Origin: Desulfovibrio inopinatus DSM 10711
GTDB lineage: Bacteria > Desulfobacterota > Desulfovibrionia > Desulfovibrionales > Desulfovibrionaceae
DNA length: 64,000 nt
Direction of reading: 5' to 3'
Assembly: GCF_000429305.1 (NCBI RefSeq)
Contig: NZ_AUBP01000026.1
Span: forward strand, 62,001-126,000
Shown here: positions 18,451 to 28,191 of the stretch, piece after piece
Layout of the letters: each line of letters starts with the position of its first letter
Numbering within the stretch: position 1 is the first letter of the stretch
Notes under the pieces: generated by a model
What the model saw: the letters and a program-made list of their open reading frames with translations, nothing else
What the model was told of the DNA's origin: nothing
Databases searched by the model: none
Program-made: the position numbers and the translations under genes

Positions 18451-19296
18451 ATGAGAAAAATCTGTCTTGCGCTTTTGACCTGCACGCTATTATTCGCTGC
18501 TTCGGCGTATGCCAAGGAATGCAAAAAAACGTACGGCGACGGTGAAGTCTTCAGCATTGCCACGGGAAGCCCCGGAGAACTGGGATTACTGGAAGTTCTG
18601 GCCGACGCGTTCAATGCAAAGCACGGGTCAGCCATGTGCTGGAAGAAAGCCGGATCTGGGGCTTCACTGATGCTTTTGAAAGAGAAAGATGTTGACGCCA
18701 TTATGGTGCACGCGCCCGCAGCTGAAAAAAAGGCGGTGTCAGATGGCTGGGCGCGCAATCGCCAACTCATTGGTTCCAATGAATTCTACATCGTAGGTCC
18801 CAAGGATGATCCTGCGGGCATCAAAGGTGCAAAGTCTGTGGCCGAAGCATACAAGAAAATCAGCGACGCCAAGGCGTTGTTCCTGTCGCGTGGTGATAAT
18901 TCAGGGACGCACAAAAAAGAAATGGCCATTTGGAAAAAAGCCGGCGTGGATCCTTCCGGAGACTGGTACGTGACCACCAAGGACTTCATGATGGCCACGC
19001 TGTTGCGTGCAGACAAGGACAAAGCCTATTTTATGACGGATTCCTCCACCTGGGTGGCGGGCAAAAAAGACATCGAGAATCTGGATGTGCTTTTCAAAGG
19101 CGACATGTTCATCGTGAACACCTATCACGGCCTCTGCCAGCCTGAAGGTGCCACAAAGGGGACAGATCTGGGCTGCGCCTTCATCGAGTTTGTAGGCTCC
19201 GACGAAGGACAGAGCATCATCCGTGAATATGGCAAAAAAATGTACGGCGAATCGATGTACAACGACAAGGAATACGCCAAGCAGTACGACCACTGA
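18451..19296 (+). CDS. tungstate/molybdate ABC transporter substrate-binding protein, TupA-like
   Basis: Periplasmic oxyanion-binding protein, 281 residues. A signal peptide ending ASAYA (residues 1-21) is followed by TupA-type features: IATGSPGELGLLEVLADAF, the GSGASLMLLKEKDVDAIMVHAP block, and LSRGDNSGTHKKEMAIWKKAG near residue 150, where TupA holds the anion. A strong AAAGGAG site precedes the ATG. Neither permease (tupB) nor ATPase (tupC) lies next to it; the genes on both sides are unrelated, so it is an orphan here. Tungsten serves formate dehydrogenases in such organisms. Tungstate rather than molybdate is inferred from TupA likeness. Confidence 0.85.
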   Translation: MRKICLALLTCTLLFAASAYAKECKKTYGDGEVFSIATGSPGELGLLEVLADAFNAKHGSAMCWKKAGSGASLMLLKEKDVDAIMVHAPAAEKKAVSDGWARNRQLIGSNEFYIVGPKDDPAGIKGAKSVAEAYKKISDAKALFLSRGDNSGTHKKEMAIWKKAGVDPSGDWYVTTKDFMMATLLRADKDKAYFMTDSSTWVAGKKDIENLDVLFKGDMFIVNTYHGLCQPEGATKGTDLGCAFIEFVGSDEGQSIIREYGKKMYGESMYNDKEYAKQYDH

Positions 19297-19327
19297 GTTG
19301 TTGACAATCTGAAAAAAGAAATGAATC

Positions 19328-19369
19328 GAGCGACAAGCGTATTGTCTGAGAAAAATACGCTTGTCGCTC
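19328..19369 (+). terminator. 16-bp perfect hairpin after tupA
   Basis: GAGCGACAAGCGTATT (19328-19343) pairs perfectly with AATACGCTTGTCGCTC (19354-19369) around a 10-base loop. It lies 31 bases past the tupA stop and before the convergent threonine dehydratase. There is no clean T run after it. Confidence 0.65.
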
Positions 19370-19526
19370 CGTTGCCCCAAAAGCCAAAGCATTTCTCGCA
19401 GGAATTTATAAATACAATTTCAGTGTGTTGTTTACTGTCATCCTCCACTATCGTTTGATTCCAATACACGATAGTCAAGGGGATAATGTAACAGCACCCA
19501 GAGCGTTCGCAGAGAATCTCCCGTCC

Positions 19527-20858
19527 CTACCGCACCCGCACCGCTTCAAAATGCGCGGCATTGAGTTCCTTGATGACAGCGTCAGCGTGCTTTTCATCCC
19601 TGGTCTCAATAATCAGTTCATAGGCTGTGGACAGCGGCGACGACGCATGAAATATGGGGTCGTACTCCAGGTTAACCACTTCGGCCCCTGTTCGATTCAG
19701 CACTGTTGCAATGTCAGGATAGACGTCGGCATGACCGCCATGAGAAACGACGCGAATTTGCGTCAACCGGCCCTGCAAGTACATGTCACGCTGTAACAAC
19801 GTTGCGAAAAGTCGGGCATCAATGTTGCCTCCGGTGATTGGGGTGACGACCTTCTTTCCGGTAAACATGCCGTCGTATTGCAGGAGGGCGGCAACACCCA
19901 CGGCTCCCGCCCCCTCGGACACCAATTTGTGCTCGGCCCAAATACAGGTGATAGCGAGAGCGATGTGCTCCTCGTCCACCACAAGCACATCTTCCAGCAA
20001 ACGTTCGTCAATCGCATACGGAAGTCGACCTATGGTGTGAACTGCGATGCCTTCGGCAAGGGTCTCGCCCCCTGTTTTCACGGGTTGATGATGTAGCATT
20101 TGATACATGGCCGCATAATGCGCTGCTTCTACCCCGTAGACCTTGAGTTTCGGATTGATGGCCTTGGCCGCTGTTGCACATCCAGCCACGAGGCCGCCAC
20201 CGCCAACAGGTACCAAAAGTATCTCGGCGTCAGGCAAATCTTGTATGATCTCCAGCCCAACAGTGCCCTGCCCGGCGATGATCAGAGGATCGTCAAACGG
20301 ATGAATGAAGGTCAGCCCATTCTGCTCAGCTTTTTCAAGTGCAAAAGCCAGAGATTCATCGAATTCCTCGCCGTGAACGATCACGTCACCGCCCAGATTG
20401 CGCGTACGACGAATTTTGCTATGCGGAGTCACCGTAGGCATGACAATGGCCGAGGCAATACCAAGCTGAGTGGCGTGATAGGCCACAGCCTGAGCATGGT
20501 TGCCCGAACTGGCCGCAATCACCCCCCGTGACCGTTCGGCGGGATTGAGTGTTGCCATTTTATTGTAGGCTCCACGCTCCTTGAACGCGCCGGTGTACTG
20601 CATATTCTCAAGTTTAAGAAAAAGGTTGGTTCCTGTACGCTTCGAAAGTAGACCTCCGTCCACGAGCGGTGTGCGTAGCACATGCCCCTTCAGCCTTGTC
20701 GCAGCTTCGTTCACGAGTCCAGGCGTCATCGCGACCTGGATGTCGTTCTCCCCAGCGAAAGCTGCCCTGGACAGCCCGGGCAGGGTCAGTGCGACAGCGC
20801 TCGACAACATACTACGCAAAAAATCACGCCTCTTCATTCCAAGAGAAGGTAAAGACAT
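19527..20858 (-). CDS. threonine dehydratase-like PLP enzyme with Tat signal peptide
   Basis: Fold-type II PLP enzyme of the IlvA/TdcB family, 443 residues. After about 40 residues the catabolic threonine dehydratase body begins: PLP lysine in TGAFKERGAYNKM near residue 93, SSGNHAQAVAYHA, and the phosphate loop PVGGGGL near 215. A C-terminal ACT-like domain follows (about 365-443). Oddly, the first 36 residues form a twin-arginine signal: KRRDFLRSM, then a hydrophobic core and an AFA cleavage site. ATG 20858 has GGGG 8 bases upstream, so the signal is part of the gene. This would place the PLP enzyme, folded with cofactor, in the periplasm. Alone in its transcript as far as visible. Enzyme class is firm; export is a prediction. 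Confidence 0.85.
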   Translation of the reverse strand: MSLPSLGMKRRDFLRSMLSSAVALTLPGLSRAAFAGENDIQVAMTPGLVNEAATRLKGHVLRTPLVDGGLLSKRTGTNLFLKLENMQYTGAFKERGAYNKMATLNPAERSRGVIAASSGNHAQAVAYHATQLGIASAIVMPTVTPHSKIRRTRNLGGDVIVHGEEFDESLAFALEKAEQNGLTFIHPFDDPLIIAGQGTVGLEIIQDLPDAEILLVPVGGGGLVAGCATAAKAINPKLKVYGVEAAHYAAMYQMLHHQPVKTGGETLAEGIAVHTIGRLPYAIDERLLEDVLVVDEEHIALAITCIWAEHKLVSEGAGAVGVAALLQYDGMFTGKKVVTPITGGNIDARLFATLLQRDMYLQGRLTQIRVVSHGGHADVYPDIATVLNRTGAEVVNLEYDPIFHASSPLSTAYELIIETRDEKHADAVIKELNAAHFEAVRVR

Positions 20859-21022
20859 ATCATCGACCCCATCTCTAAAACGTTCCGATCATGAATACTC
20901 CACGAAACCCGATGGACTTCGCATTCCAATATTGAATCCAAAATCAGAGCCAAATAGTATCTTAAGCAAATCGCACTTCGTCAAAAAAACGCCCTTAAAT
21001 TGTATTTTGAGTTTCACAAGGC

Positions 21023-22471
21023 TTATGGAGAGTTCAGAAGCAATATAACAAGATCGGCGATATAGGAAAGATTGTCTATCGTGCATGTCTCCAGACGTTC
21101 CAGGCTGGTGGCGATCACGTGTTCTGCATCCGAGACGGTTGCTGCGGCAAAAGTGCAGCTGGGATAGAGCTTGGTTCCCCCCACAACAGCCGTAACAGGG
21201 GTCACTGTGAATGTATGCGAGTTCAAAGTCAGCCCGAGGGCGTCGCAGATGTCCCCTGTGGGGACGGAATTAAAAATGCACAGCATCATTCTATGGCTCA
21301 TGTCAGCTTTACCGGGGCTGCCGCCGATGGCCACGCCGTATTGGAGCTTGACGAGTTGATCGAGTTCAGCCCATTCGTCATCCCCTCTGGCCAAGGAGCG
21401 TGCGAGCGTGCCATCCTTGTTGAACCAGCTGAGAATGGGATGGATAGACGTATAGCCGATATACGTCGATAAAAGACAACTCCCATCCGAATACACGAGC
21501 ATATCCCCAGGGATACCGTTTTTTTCTTCATACTCGTACGGCGCAATTTCGTTCATCCAGTTGACCTTGCCGTCTTTGTCGATCTGGAAGAGCAGTCCTC
21601 GATAGTCGTATGTCACGCTGCCTACGCCGACATACACGACGTATCCATTGTCGAATTCTCCCACGGCGAGGTTATTGTTGTAGATGTACCTTCTCGTGGT
21701 TTCTCCTGCTCTTGTGTAGTACGGATATCCCTTGGCCCAAATTTGTTCCCCGTCGCGACCGTATCGTTTGAGAGCGAGAATACCGGAAGGAACTTCTTCG
21801 TTAGCCTGATTGCTGAGCGCGACAATAAAACCGTCCGAAACGAACCAAGCTTGTCCTTCGTATCCCACGGCCTTTTCCGATATGACGTTTCCTGTATCTG
21901 GGTCGAGCGTGTAGTAGTAAATCGCTCTCGAAGTACATCCGCAAGGGCCGTCGCACCAGGACCACCCCATGGACGCCAACAGCGCAACAGAACCGTCTGT
22001 ATTGATCGCGATGTCCAGAGGCCCGGCCCAACTGGTTTTTTCGTGATCAATGGTATGTTGCCAAACGAGCGAACCGGCTTTTGTGAGCTTGACCATGAAC
22101 AGGTCCCTTTGGCCGTCACCGTAATACGCCGTACCGACGGCAAAGACGTTGCCCTTATCGTCAGCAGTGACCTTGGAAAGAACTCTGTTGTATTCATAGA
22201 TGCTTATGTCGCCGAATCGTTGATGCCAGACAACTTCGCCTTTGTAGTCGACAAGCCCAACAGAAGCATGCTGGTAATAACTCCATTCAGATGTGTTCGC
22301 GTGCCCGGCGAACAGTAGTCCCTCGTCGATAGCCTTCATGTCACTTATTGAAAGTCCATCGGATACGTCTCCCGTTACTTTGTAGGCAGTGACAAACTGG
22401 TTTGACGCAGCGATTGCCCATGCTGGATAAAGAAGCAAAAGACCAGTGAATACAAGTCGTAACATTAACAT
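21023..22471 (-). CDS. secreted beta-repeat protein of unknown function
   Basis: 482 residues with a signal peptide (residues 1-22, ending WAIAAS). The rest is mostly beta strands with repeated GxVVWxxxxG-like and YxxxLxKxxxxGxxxW motifs (GEVVWHQRFGD, AGSLVWQHTID, DGEQIWAKGYP, DGKVNWMNEIA), resembling PQQ-like or delta-60 repeat propellers. A cysteine cluster WCDGPCGCTS lies near residue 172 and further cysteines occur near the C-terminus, which ends in a hydrophobic stretch. No catalytic motif was recognised. It is probably an exported propeller for binding or adhesion, but no function is claimed. Confidence 0.75.
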   Translation of the reverse strand: MLMLRLVFTGLLLLYPAWAIAASNQFVTAYKVTGDVSDGLSISDMKAIDEGLLFAGHANTSEWSYYQHASVGLVDYKGEVVWHQRFGDISIYEYNRVLSKVTADDKGNVFAVGTAYYGDGQRDLFMVKLTKAGSLVWQHTIDHEKTSWAGPLDIAINTDGSVALLASMGWSWCDGPCGCTSRAIYYYTLDPDTGNVISEKAVGYEGQAWFVSDGFIVALSNQANEEVPSGILALKRYGRDGEQIWAKGYPYYTRAGETTRRYIYNNNLAVGEFDNGYVVYVGVGSVTYDYRGLLFQIDKDGKVNWMNEIAPYEYEEKNGIPGDMLVYSDGSCLLSTYIGYTSIHPILSWFNKDGTLARSLARGDDEWAELDQLVKLQYGVAIGGSPGKADMSHRMMLCIFNSVPTGDICDALGLTLNSHTFTVTPVTAVVGGTKLYPSCTFAAATVSDAEHVIATSLERLETCTIDNLSYIADLVILLLNSP

Positions 22472-22884
22472 ATCCCCTCCTTACATTCTTCACGTAGTGC
22501 GAATTTCCAACATCACTCTATATAAAACGGAACATAATATTTATTTTTATACTACAGGAAAAGATTCTGTGTCCAGACTCATTTACGTACCAACCTTCCA
22601 TGCGAGGTTGATCCACTCTCCAGACGCTTACTCTGCATTTTCTTTCAATTACAGCAGGCTATTGAATATAAGAAACAAAAATATAAAATGATGTGAGAAA
22701 TTATATCGCTACTTCCAAACAGATGTATCTTTCCGACGAAGAGATCAAACAGAGAATTCAAGAAATCATACAAAACATTCAATACACCTCCATCTTCCTC
22801 CAAATACAAACGCCCACGATACCTCGTTGGCATCGTGGGCGCATTATCGAAAACATCACAAGAGATAGTCTTTTTTGCTTCCCC
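22472..22884. other. AT-rich intergenic region
   Basis: About 413 bases, AT-richer than the neighbouring genes. It must hold the promoter of the secreted propeller-like gene and contains the terminator at 22811-22841. Nothing else was recognised. Confidence 0.6.
22811..22841 (-). terminator. terminator of the radical SAM gene
   Basis: A 10-bp stem CGCCCACGAT / ATCGTGGGCG with an 11-base loop, followed on the minus strand by TTTGTATTTG. It lies 44 bases after the stop of the radical SAM gene. Confidence 0.8.
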
Positions 22885-25440
22885 CTACCCCGCATCCTCA
22901 AAACACTGCTCAATCTTTGTCAGCAGCAATTTGCTCGCGTGGACGCCGTCGCACACAGCGCCTACAAGTTTGAGGGGGCTCATGTAGCCGTGTCGCCAGT
23001 CGATTTCGAAGGCGAGGCTTTCGTCCTGGATGTCGAGGCTGGCGAAATAAGGACGGATATCGACCTGTTTGGCCCCGCGCTTTGAGGTGACTTCCACGAT
23101 GCGTTCGGAATCATCCTGGAATTCTTTCCACAGCGGTAAAAAGGATTTTGTCGTTTTTGTATCGACAAAGCGCAGGGTAAAGCGTTCGGCCGTAGGCATG
23201 GGGATTTTGCGGGCCATGGTCAAGGGTGTGGCATCGATGATGCGAATCCCTTGGGGTAATTTGGCGTTGAGGATGTCCGGAAGGGTTTCCGGGTCGGTCG
23301 GGACGCGGAAAAAGAGCCCAAACCATTCATCGAGGCTGGCGACGCCAACCGGCAAGGCCCAGCCAAAATGAAACAGTGGTTGTGGATTAAAGCCCTTGGA
23401 AAATGCCGGCTTGAGCTTGGCGCGGCGCAAGGCGCGGTCGAAGACCGTTTGCAGTTCCAGCTGACTCAGCGCCACAGCCGGGCCGGTTTTTTCGTAGCGC
23501 AATTTCAGATGCACCACTTTCTTGCCGAGTTCGTCACGGATATTCGGGTAGTCCACGGTTTCGCCCGATTCCGTTTCCCACCATGGGGTTTTTGAAACCA
23601 AATGAGGCGTAATACGGGTCTCTTCCGGCATATTGGCAGACAACGGGGAACGTCGATCGCCCATATCACACACGCCGCAGGCCGAGCAGGCGCCGTACCG
23701 GCAATCGGGTGTGCTCTTCTCTTCGAGCGCCCGACGACGTTCACGCAACAAGAAGTCTTTCTCCACGCCCGAGTGCAAATGATCCCAAGGCAAAGGCGCA
23801 CCTTCGTCACGAGCGCCGAGATAGGCATCGGCGTCAATCCCATGTTCGGCGAATGCCTCTTCCCACGGAGCGAGATCGAGCTGATCAATCCATGAACAAA
23901 ACAACGCGTCCTTCCGATAGGCCGTTTCCACGGCGTCGGCCAAATGGCGATCACCGCGGGCAAAAATGCCTTCAAGCCATGTCATTTTCGGATCATGCCA
24001 ACGCACGGTAAACCGTTTGCGATGGCGGAAAAACAAATTGCGCAGAAACGATACCCGGGCGTGGACTTCATCGCGACTGAGCTGTGCTTCCCATTGAAAC
24101 GGCGTGTGTGGTTTGGGCACAAACGGTGAAACCGCCACAGTAATATTGAGGCGTTTGGCCCTGGGACCGGCCGTGGCCAGCACCTTCATGGCGAGATCGA
24201 AAATGGCCCGGACATCGTCTTCGGTTTCCGTGGGCAGGCCGATCATGAAATAGAGTTTTAAATTCTGCCAGCCCGAGGCAAACAGCCCTTCCGCGTGCTT
24301 GAGAATATCTTCTTCGGTAATGCCTTTGTTGACGACATCCCGCAGACGCTGCGACCCGGCTTCCGGGGCAACGGTCGCGCCGGTGCGACGCAAGCGCGAC
24401 ATGAGCGACCGCATTTCTTCGGTGAGCGTGCCGGCTCGCAAAGACGGGAGCGAAATGGAAATTTGTTCGGCCAAACACGCCGACGCACTTTGCCGGAACA
24501 ACGAATCAAGCGCTGAATAATCGCCCGTGGATAACGACAGGAAGGCTAGTTCTTCGTAGCCAGAATCGTCCAATCCATCGCGTAAGGCCTGGGCCAACGA
24601 TTCAAGGCTGCGTTCGCGTACCGGTCGATACAACATGCCGGCCTGGCAGAAACGACAGCCGCGCGTGCAACCGCGTGCAATTTCAAGCGATAACCGATCA
24701 TGCACGGCTTTACCGAATGGAAGCACCTGGTGCGTTGGTTGAGTCACAGCATTGAGGTCTTCAACAATGGCCTTGTGGACGACATCATAGCCGGGACAAT
24801 GCGACGTCACCGCGCCGGTGGTGTCATCAGCATCAAAACAGGACGGGACATAGACGCCCTGAATCGTTTGCAAACGTGTCAACAATTCCGCGCGCGATTC
24901 TTCGGCCTGCTTTGCTGCTGCGATAGCATCGAGGATTTCGAGAATAACCCGCTCCCCGTCGCCAAGCACCATGATATCGAAAAACGGCGCCATGGGTTCA
25001 GCGTTGAAGGTGCAGCCGCCCCCGGCAAGAATGAGGGGATGGGTTTCGTTTCGATCCTGACTCCGCAAAGGGATACCTGCCAGATCGAGCATGAAGAGCA
25101 CGTTCGTATAACACAGCTCGTGCGTGAGGTGAAATGCGATGGCGTCAAGCTGGGCAAGCGGTGTTCCGGTTTCCAGGCTGGAAAGGGGCACCCGTTCGGC
25201 TTGCATAACCTCGGCAGCTTCACGCGTCGGTGCGAAGACTCGTTCGGCATACCGCGACATTTCGGCATTGACGACTTCATAGAGAATCTTTTGCCCGACA
25301 TACGACATGCCCACCTCGTAGAGATCGGGGAAGGCAAACGCCATATGAACGTCTACGGCCTCGGGGTCTTTGACAACTGCGCCCCACTCCGAGCCAATAT
25401 AATGGCTCGGCCGCGGCAACCGATAAAGAATATCCTTCAT
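22885..25440 (-). CDS. TIGR03960-type radical SAM protein with C-terminal DUF2344
   Basis: 851 residues. The N-terminal part is a B12-binding-like domain (about 30-200; GGGCTFNAEPMAPFFD). The radical SAM core contains the cluster motif CTRGCRFCQAG (C-x3-C-x2-C) near residue 265 and APEAGSQRLRDVVNKG near 365. A CRYGACSACGVCDMG cysteine cluster near residue 595 may hold a second iron-sulfur cluster. The last 200 residues are the DUF2344 domain (LRYEKTGPAVALSQLELQTVF, ALPVGVASLDEWFGL). Fusions of these two parts are widespread and of unproven function, possibly RNA or protein modification. Located 126 bases downstream of a small conserved gene but separated from it by a terminator. Confidence 0.88.
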   Translation of the reverse strand: MKDILYRLPRPSHYIGSEWGAVVKDPEAVDVHMAFAFPDLYEVGMSYVGQKILYEVVNAEMSRYAERVFAPTREAAEVMQAERVPLSSLETGTPLAQLDAIAFHLTHELCYTNVLFMLDLAGIPLRSQDRNETHPLILAGGGCTFNAEPMAPFFDIMVLGDGERVILEILDAIAAAKQAEESRAELLTRLQTIQGVYVPSCFDADDTTGAVTSHCPGYDVVHKAIVEDLNAVTQPTHQVLPFGKAVHDRLSLEIARGCTRGCRFCQAGMLYRPVRERSLESLAQALRDGLDDSGYEELAFLSLSTGDYSALDSLFRQSASACLAEQISISLPSLRAGTLTEEMRSLMSRLRRTGATVAPEAGSQRLRDVVNKGITEEDILKHAEGLFASGWQNLKLYFMIGLPTETEDDVRAIFDLAMKVLATAGPRAKRLNITVAVSPFVPKPHTPFQWEAQLSRDEVHARVSFLRNLFFRHRKRFTVRWHDPKMTWLEGIFARGDRHLADAVETAYRKDALFCSWIDQLDLAPWEEAFAEHGIDADAYLGARDEGAPLPWDHLHSGVEKDFLLRERRRALEEKSTPDCRYGACSACGVCDMGDRRSPLSANMPEETRITPHLVSKTPWWETESGETVDYPNIRDELGKKVVHLKLRYEKTGPAVALSQLELQTVFDRALRRAKLKPAFSKGFNPQPLFHFGWALPVGVASLDEWFGLFFRVPTDPETLPDILNAKLPQGIRIIDATPLTMARKIPMPTAERFTLRFVDTKTTKSFLPLWKEFQDDSERIVEVTSKRGAKQVDIRPYFASLDIQDESLAFEIDWRHGYMSPLKLVGAVCDGVHASKLLLTKIEQCFEDAG

Positions 25441-25482
25441 GCATCCATCCCATAGATCCTTCCGGACCGTATCCAGAAAAAA

Positions 25483-25502
25483 ACGCGGCCCAAGGGCCGC
25501 GT
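25483..25502 (-). terminator. terminator of the 115-residue gene
   Basis: ACGCGGCC and GGCCGCGT form an 8-bp GC stem with a 4-base loop, followed on the minus strand by TTTTTTTC. It sits between this small gene and the radical SAM gene. Confidence 0.85.
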
Positions 25503-25566
25503 CATCTCTTCATATGCCGGCAAGCGAGGGCCGACCGGCCAAAACATTTACAAAAGCGATACCGCT

Positions 25567-25914
25567 TTATTTTTTGAATAACTGGCTGATGTTGGCGGTG
25601 TCACCACCCAGGCCCTTGAGATTCTTCAAGTCGCCCGGCGTAGATAATGTCAAATTGGAAGTCGCTTCAATGTACTTTGTTTCAAGTTCTTCGGGAACTT
25701 TCTTAAAATGGTACATGATGTGTTCCGCCTTGATTTCGCCAGCGATTTCATTTTCGAACGGGTAGCCAAAGGGCAAAAGCAGCATCTGAACACCCTGCTG
25801 CGTAGGAACAGTCTGGAGTGCAGCAACTTCGGTCAGCTTATTGCCTTCTTCATCCCATTTGCCCAGGCAGTTGTCGCCGTTGATCAGCTTCACCAAACGA
25901 ATATCATATGCCAT
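25567..25914 (-). CDS. conserved hypothetical protein, possibly Lsm-like
   Basis: 115 residues, cytoplasmic, no signal or helix. It starts MAYDIRLVKLINGDNCLGKW, has a central beta-rich half (TVPTQQGVQMLLLPFGYPFE) and a basic/helical tail. The short beta-strand pattern with a G-D turn resembles Sm/Lsm-like folds, but this is only a resemblance. From memory it looks like a small protein conserved in sulfate reducers; no function is known. A good ribosome site (GGAGGAAGG) precedes the ATG. Confidence 0.8.
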   Translation of the reverse strand: MAYDIRLVKLINGDNCLGKWDEEGNKLTEVAALQTVPTQQGVQMLLLPFGYPFENEIAGEIKAEHIMYHFKKVPEELETKYIEATSNLTLSTPGDLKNLKGLGGDTANISQLFKK

Positions 25915-25997
25915 TGTCCTTCCTCCGATATCGCAAACGTTCTAGATCATTTGCCACAGGGCAATATGTTCCAACACGGTTGAGCATTCATGAAAAG

Positions 25998-26023
25998 AGC
26001 CGGGAACACACCCGTTCCCGGCT
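25998..26023 (-). terminator. terminator of the O-antigen minus-strand operon
   Basis: A 10-bp stem AGCCGGGAAC / GTTCCCGGCT with a 6-base loop, followed on the minus strand by CTTTTC. It lies about 85 bases after the gmd stop. Confidence 0.75.
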
Positions 26024-26108
26024 AAGCAAACCTGACATTACCTAGTGATGCGACGCCGCCCTGTCAAGACGCACGAAGCAACAGAAGTATCAGAATGTAT
26101 TCTCAAGC

Positions 26109-27203
26109 CTATTCATTATAATCGAAGGTCGTATATCCTTGTGTACGGCATAAATTGTCGCGTTCCGCATCGCGCAAATCAGCCCGCACCATTTCCGCTA
26201 CCATTTCATCCAACGAGATACATGGCTCCCAGCCAAGTTTCTCTTTGGCTTTGGCAGGATCACCCAAAAGCGTCGCCACTTCGGTAGGCCGGAAATATCG
26301 CGGATCAACGGAAACAAGGACGTTGCCGGTTTTGGGATCAACTCCCTTCTCGTCAAGGCCTTCACCTGAAAATTCTATAGCAATCCCAGCTTCTTTGGCT
26401 GCAGCGATAACAAAGTCACGCACCGAATACTGCACCCCGGTCGCAATGACAAAATCATCAGGTTCGTCTTGTTGCAACATGAGCCATTGCATTTCCACGT
26501 AATCTTTGGCGTGTCCCCAATCGCGCTTGGCATCGAGGTTGCCCAGATAGAGACACTCCTGCAATCCGAGTTTGATACGGGCTATGGCTCTGGTAATTTT
26601 GCGGGTTACAAAAGTTTCCCCGCGCACCGGAGATTCATGGTTAAAGAGTATTCCGTTGCAGGCATACATTCCATACGCTTCACGGTAGTTCACCGTAATC
26701 CAATAGCCGTAGAGTTTCGCGACAGCATACGGGCTTCGTGGATAAAAAGGAGTCTTTTCAGTCTGCGGCACTTCCTGAACAAGGCCAAAAAGCTCGGAGG
26801 TGGAAGCTTGATAAAACCGAGTTTTCTTCTCCAGGCCCAAAATACGAATGGCTTCAAGAATCCGCAACGTGCCCAAGCCATCGGCATTCGCCGTATATTC
26901 CGGCGTCTCGAACGAGACTTGCACATGGCTTTGCGCAGCCAAATTATAAATTTCGTCCGGCTGCACTTGTTGGACAATGCGAATAAGATTGGTCGAGTCG
27001 GTCAAATCACCGTAATGCAGAATGAACCGGCGTCCATCAACGTGCGGATCTTGGTAGAGATGATCGATTCGATCAGTATTGAACAACGATGCCCGGCGTT
27101 TGATGCCATGGACTTCATATCCTTTTCCCAGAAGAAACTCGGCGAGATATGCCCCATCCTGGCCGGTGATACCGGTGATTAGGGCGACTTTTCTTGTGGT
27201 CAT
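26109..27203 (-). CDS. gmd: GDP-mannose 4,6-dehydratase
   Basis: Makes GDP-4-keto-6-deoxymannose, precursor of fucose, rhamnose and perosamine-type O-antigen sugars. 364 residues. NAD-binding [15 protein letters not shown] near residue 10, the Gmd block [19 protein letters not shown], the catalytic region QASTSELFG, and YxxxK in [14 protein letters not shown] near residue 160. [20 protein letters not shown] is diagnostic of Gmd. Overlaps the next gene upstream by 4 bases. Last gene before the terminator at 25998. Confidence 0.96.
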   Translation of the reverse strand: MTTRKVALITGITGQDGAYLAEFLLGKGYEVHGIKRRASLFNTDRIDHLYQDPHVDGRRFILHYGDLTDSTNLIRIVQQVQPDEIYNLAAQSHVQVSFETPEYTANADGLGTLRILEAIRILGLEKKTRFYQASTSELFGLVQEVPQTEKTPFYPRSPYAVAKLYGYWITVNYREAYGMYACNGILFNHESPVRGETFVTRKITRAIARIKLGLQECLYLGNLDAKRDWGHAKDYVEMQWLMLQQDEPDDFVIATGVQYSVRDFVIAAAKEAGIAIEFSGEGLDEKGVDPKTGNVLVSVDPRYFRPTEVATLLGDPAKAKEKLGWEPCISLDEMVAEMVRADLRDAERDNLCRTQGYTTFDYNE

Positions 27204-28174
27204 TTCATCTCCGATTGCACAAGCTGTTGGCGTTGCCCGACCATAAGACGAACAACATCGGGCATATGATTAACGGCACGCCAGCCAAGTTTCTCCGCCG
27301 CTTTGGACGGGTCGGCTCGGCTAACGAGAATATCCGACGGCCGTAAAAGCCGTGGATCGCTTTGTACATGATCTTTCCAGTCGAGTCCCACAGCACGAAA
27401 CGCTTCGGCAACAAGCGCTTGCAATGGGTATGTGGTTCCCGTGGCAATAACAAAATCTTCGGGCTTATCGGCCTGCAGCATGCGCCACATGGCATCGACA
27501 TACTCGGGAGCCCATCCCCAGTCTCGGGCCACGTCGATATTTCCCAACGTCAGCACTTCTTTCGAACCGGCTGCAATACGACACGCTGCATCAATGATTT
27601 TCATGGTAACAAAACGTGCCGGTCGCAATGGGGACTCGTGATTAAACAAAATGCCGGAACAAGCAAAAATAGAATACGCTTCTCTGTAGTTGGCCACTTC
27701 CCAGAACGATGCAGCTTTCGCCACAGCATAGGGACTACGCGGATGAAACGGCGTTGCTTCCGTGGCAGGAGTCTCGCCTGTTTCACCGAAACATTCACTC
27801 GAACATGCATTGTAAAATCGAATATCCGATCGAAGATAGCGAATGGCCTCAAGTAAATTCAACGTTCCCAGCCCAATGCTGTGAAAGGTCTCAAGCGGTT
27901 GTTCGAAGGACAAACCAACCGAACTTTGTCCAGCCAGGTTATAAATCTCGTCCGGTGCCACATCGGTCAACACCTGGAGAACACCACGAAAATCAATCAG
28001 CGACAGTGACCGTGTTTCCACGTGATCATAAATACCCAGCGTCTTGAGGCTGGAAAACGACGCAATCTGCGCATCTCGTGAGGTTCCGACAACAGTATAC
28101 CCCTTTTCCAACAGCAACTTGGCAAGATAGGCCCCATCCTGTCCGGATACCCCCAAAATCAGCGCTTTCTTCAT
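27200..28174 (-). CDS. Gmd-like NAD-dependent sugar dehydratase/epimerase
   Basis: Second short-chain sugar enzyme, 324 residues from ATG 28174 ([17 protein letters not shown]); the reading frame continues upstream but without homology. It has the same [20 protein letters not shown] start as Gmd, with SSECFGE replacing the STSELFG block, [14 protein letters not shown], and [17 protein letters not shown]. It is therefore a Gmd paralogue, not the usual reductase Rmd or the epimerase/reductase Fcl, whose N-terminal motifs differ. It could act on the product of gmd or on another GDP-sugar. Start-to-end overlap with gmd suggests they work together. Confidence 0.8.
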   Translation of the reverse strand: MKKALILGVSGQDGAYLAKLLLEKGYTVVGTSRDAQIASFSSLKTLGIYDHVETRSLSLIDFRGVLQVLTDVAPDEIYNLAGQSSVGLSFEQPLETFHSIGLGTLNLLEAIRYLRSDIRFYNACSSECFGETGETPATEATPFHPRSPYAVAKAASFWEVANYREAYSIFACSGILFNHESPLRPARFVTMKIIDAACRIAAGSKEVLTLGNIDVARDWGWAPEYVDAMWRMLQADKPEDFVIATGTTYPLQALVAEAFRAVGLDWKDHVQSDPRLLRPSDILVSRADPSKAAEKLGWRAVNHMPDVVRLMVGQRQQLVQSEMK

Positions 28175-28191
28175 GCAGCTTCCCCGCGCAT

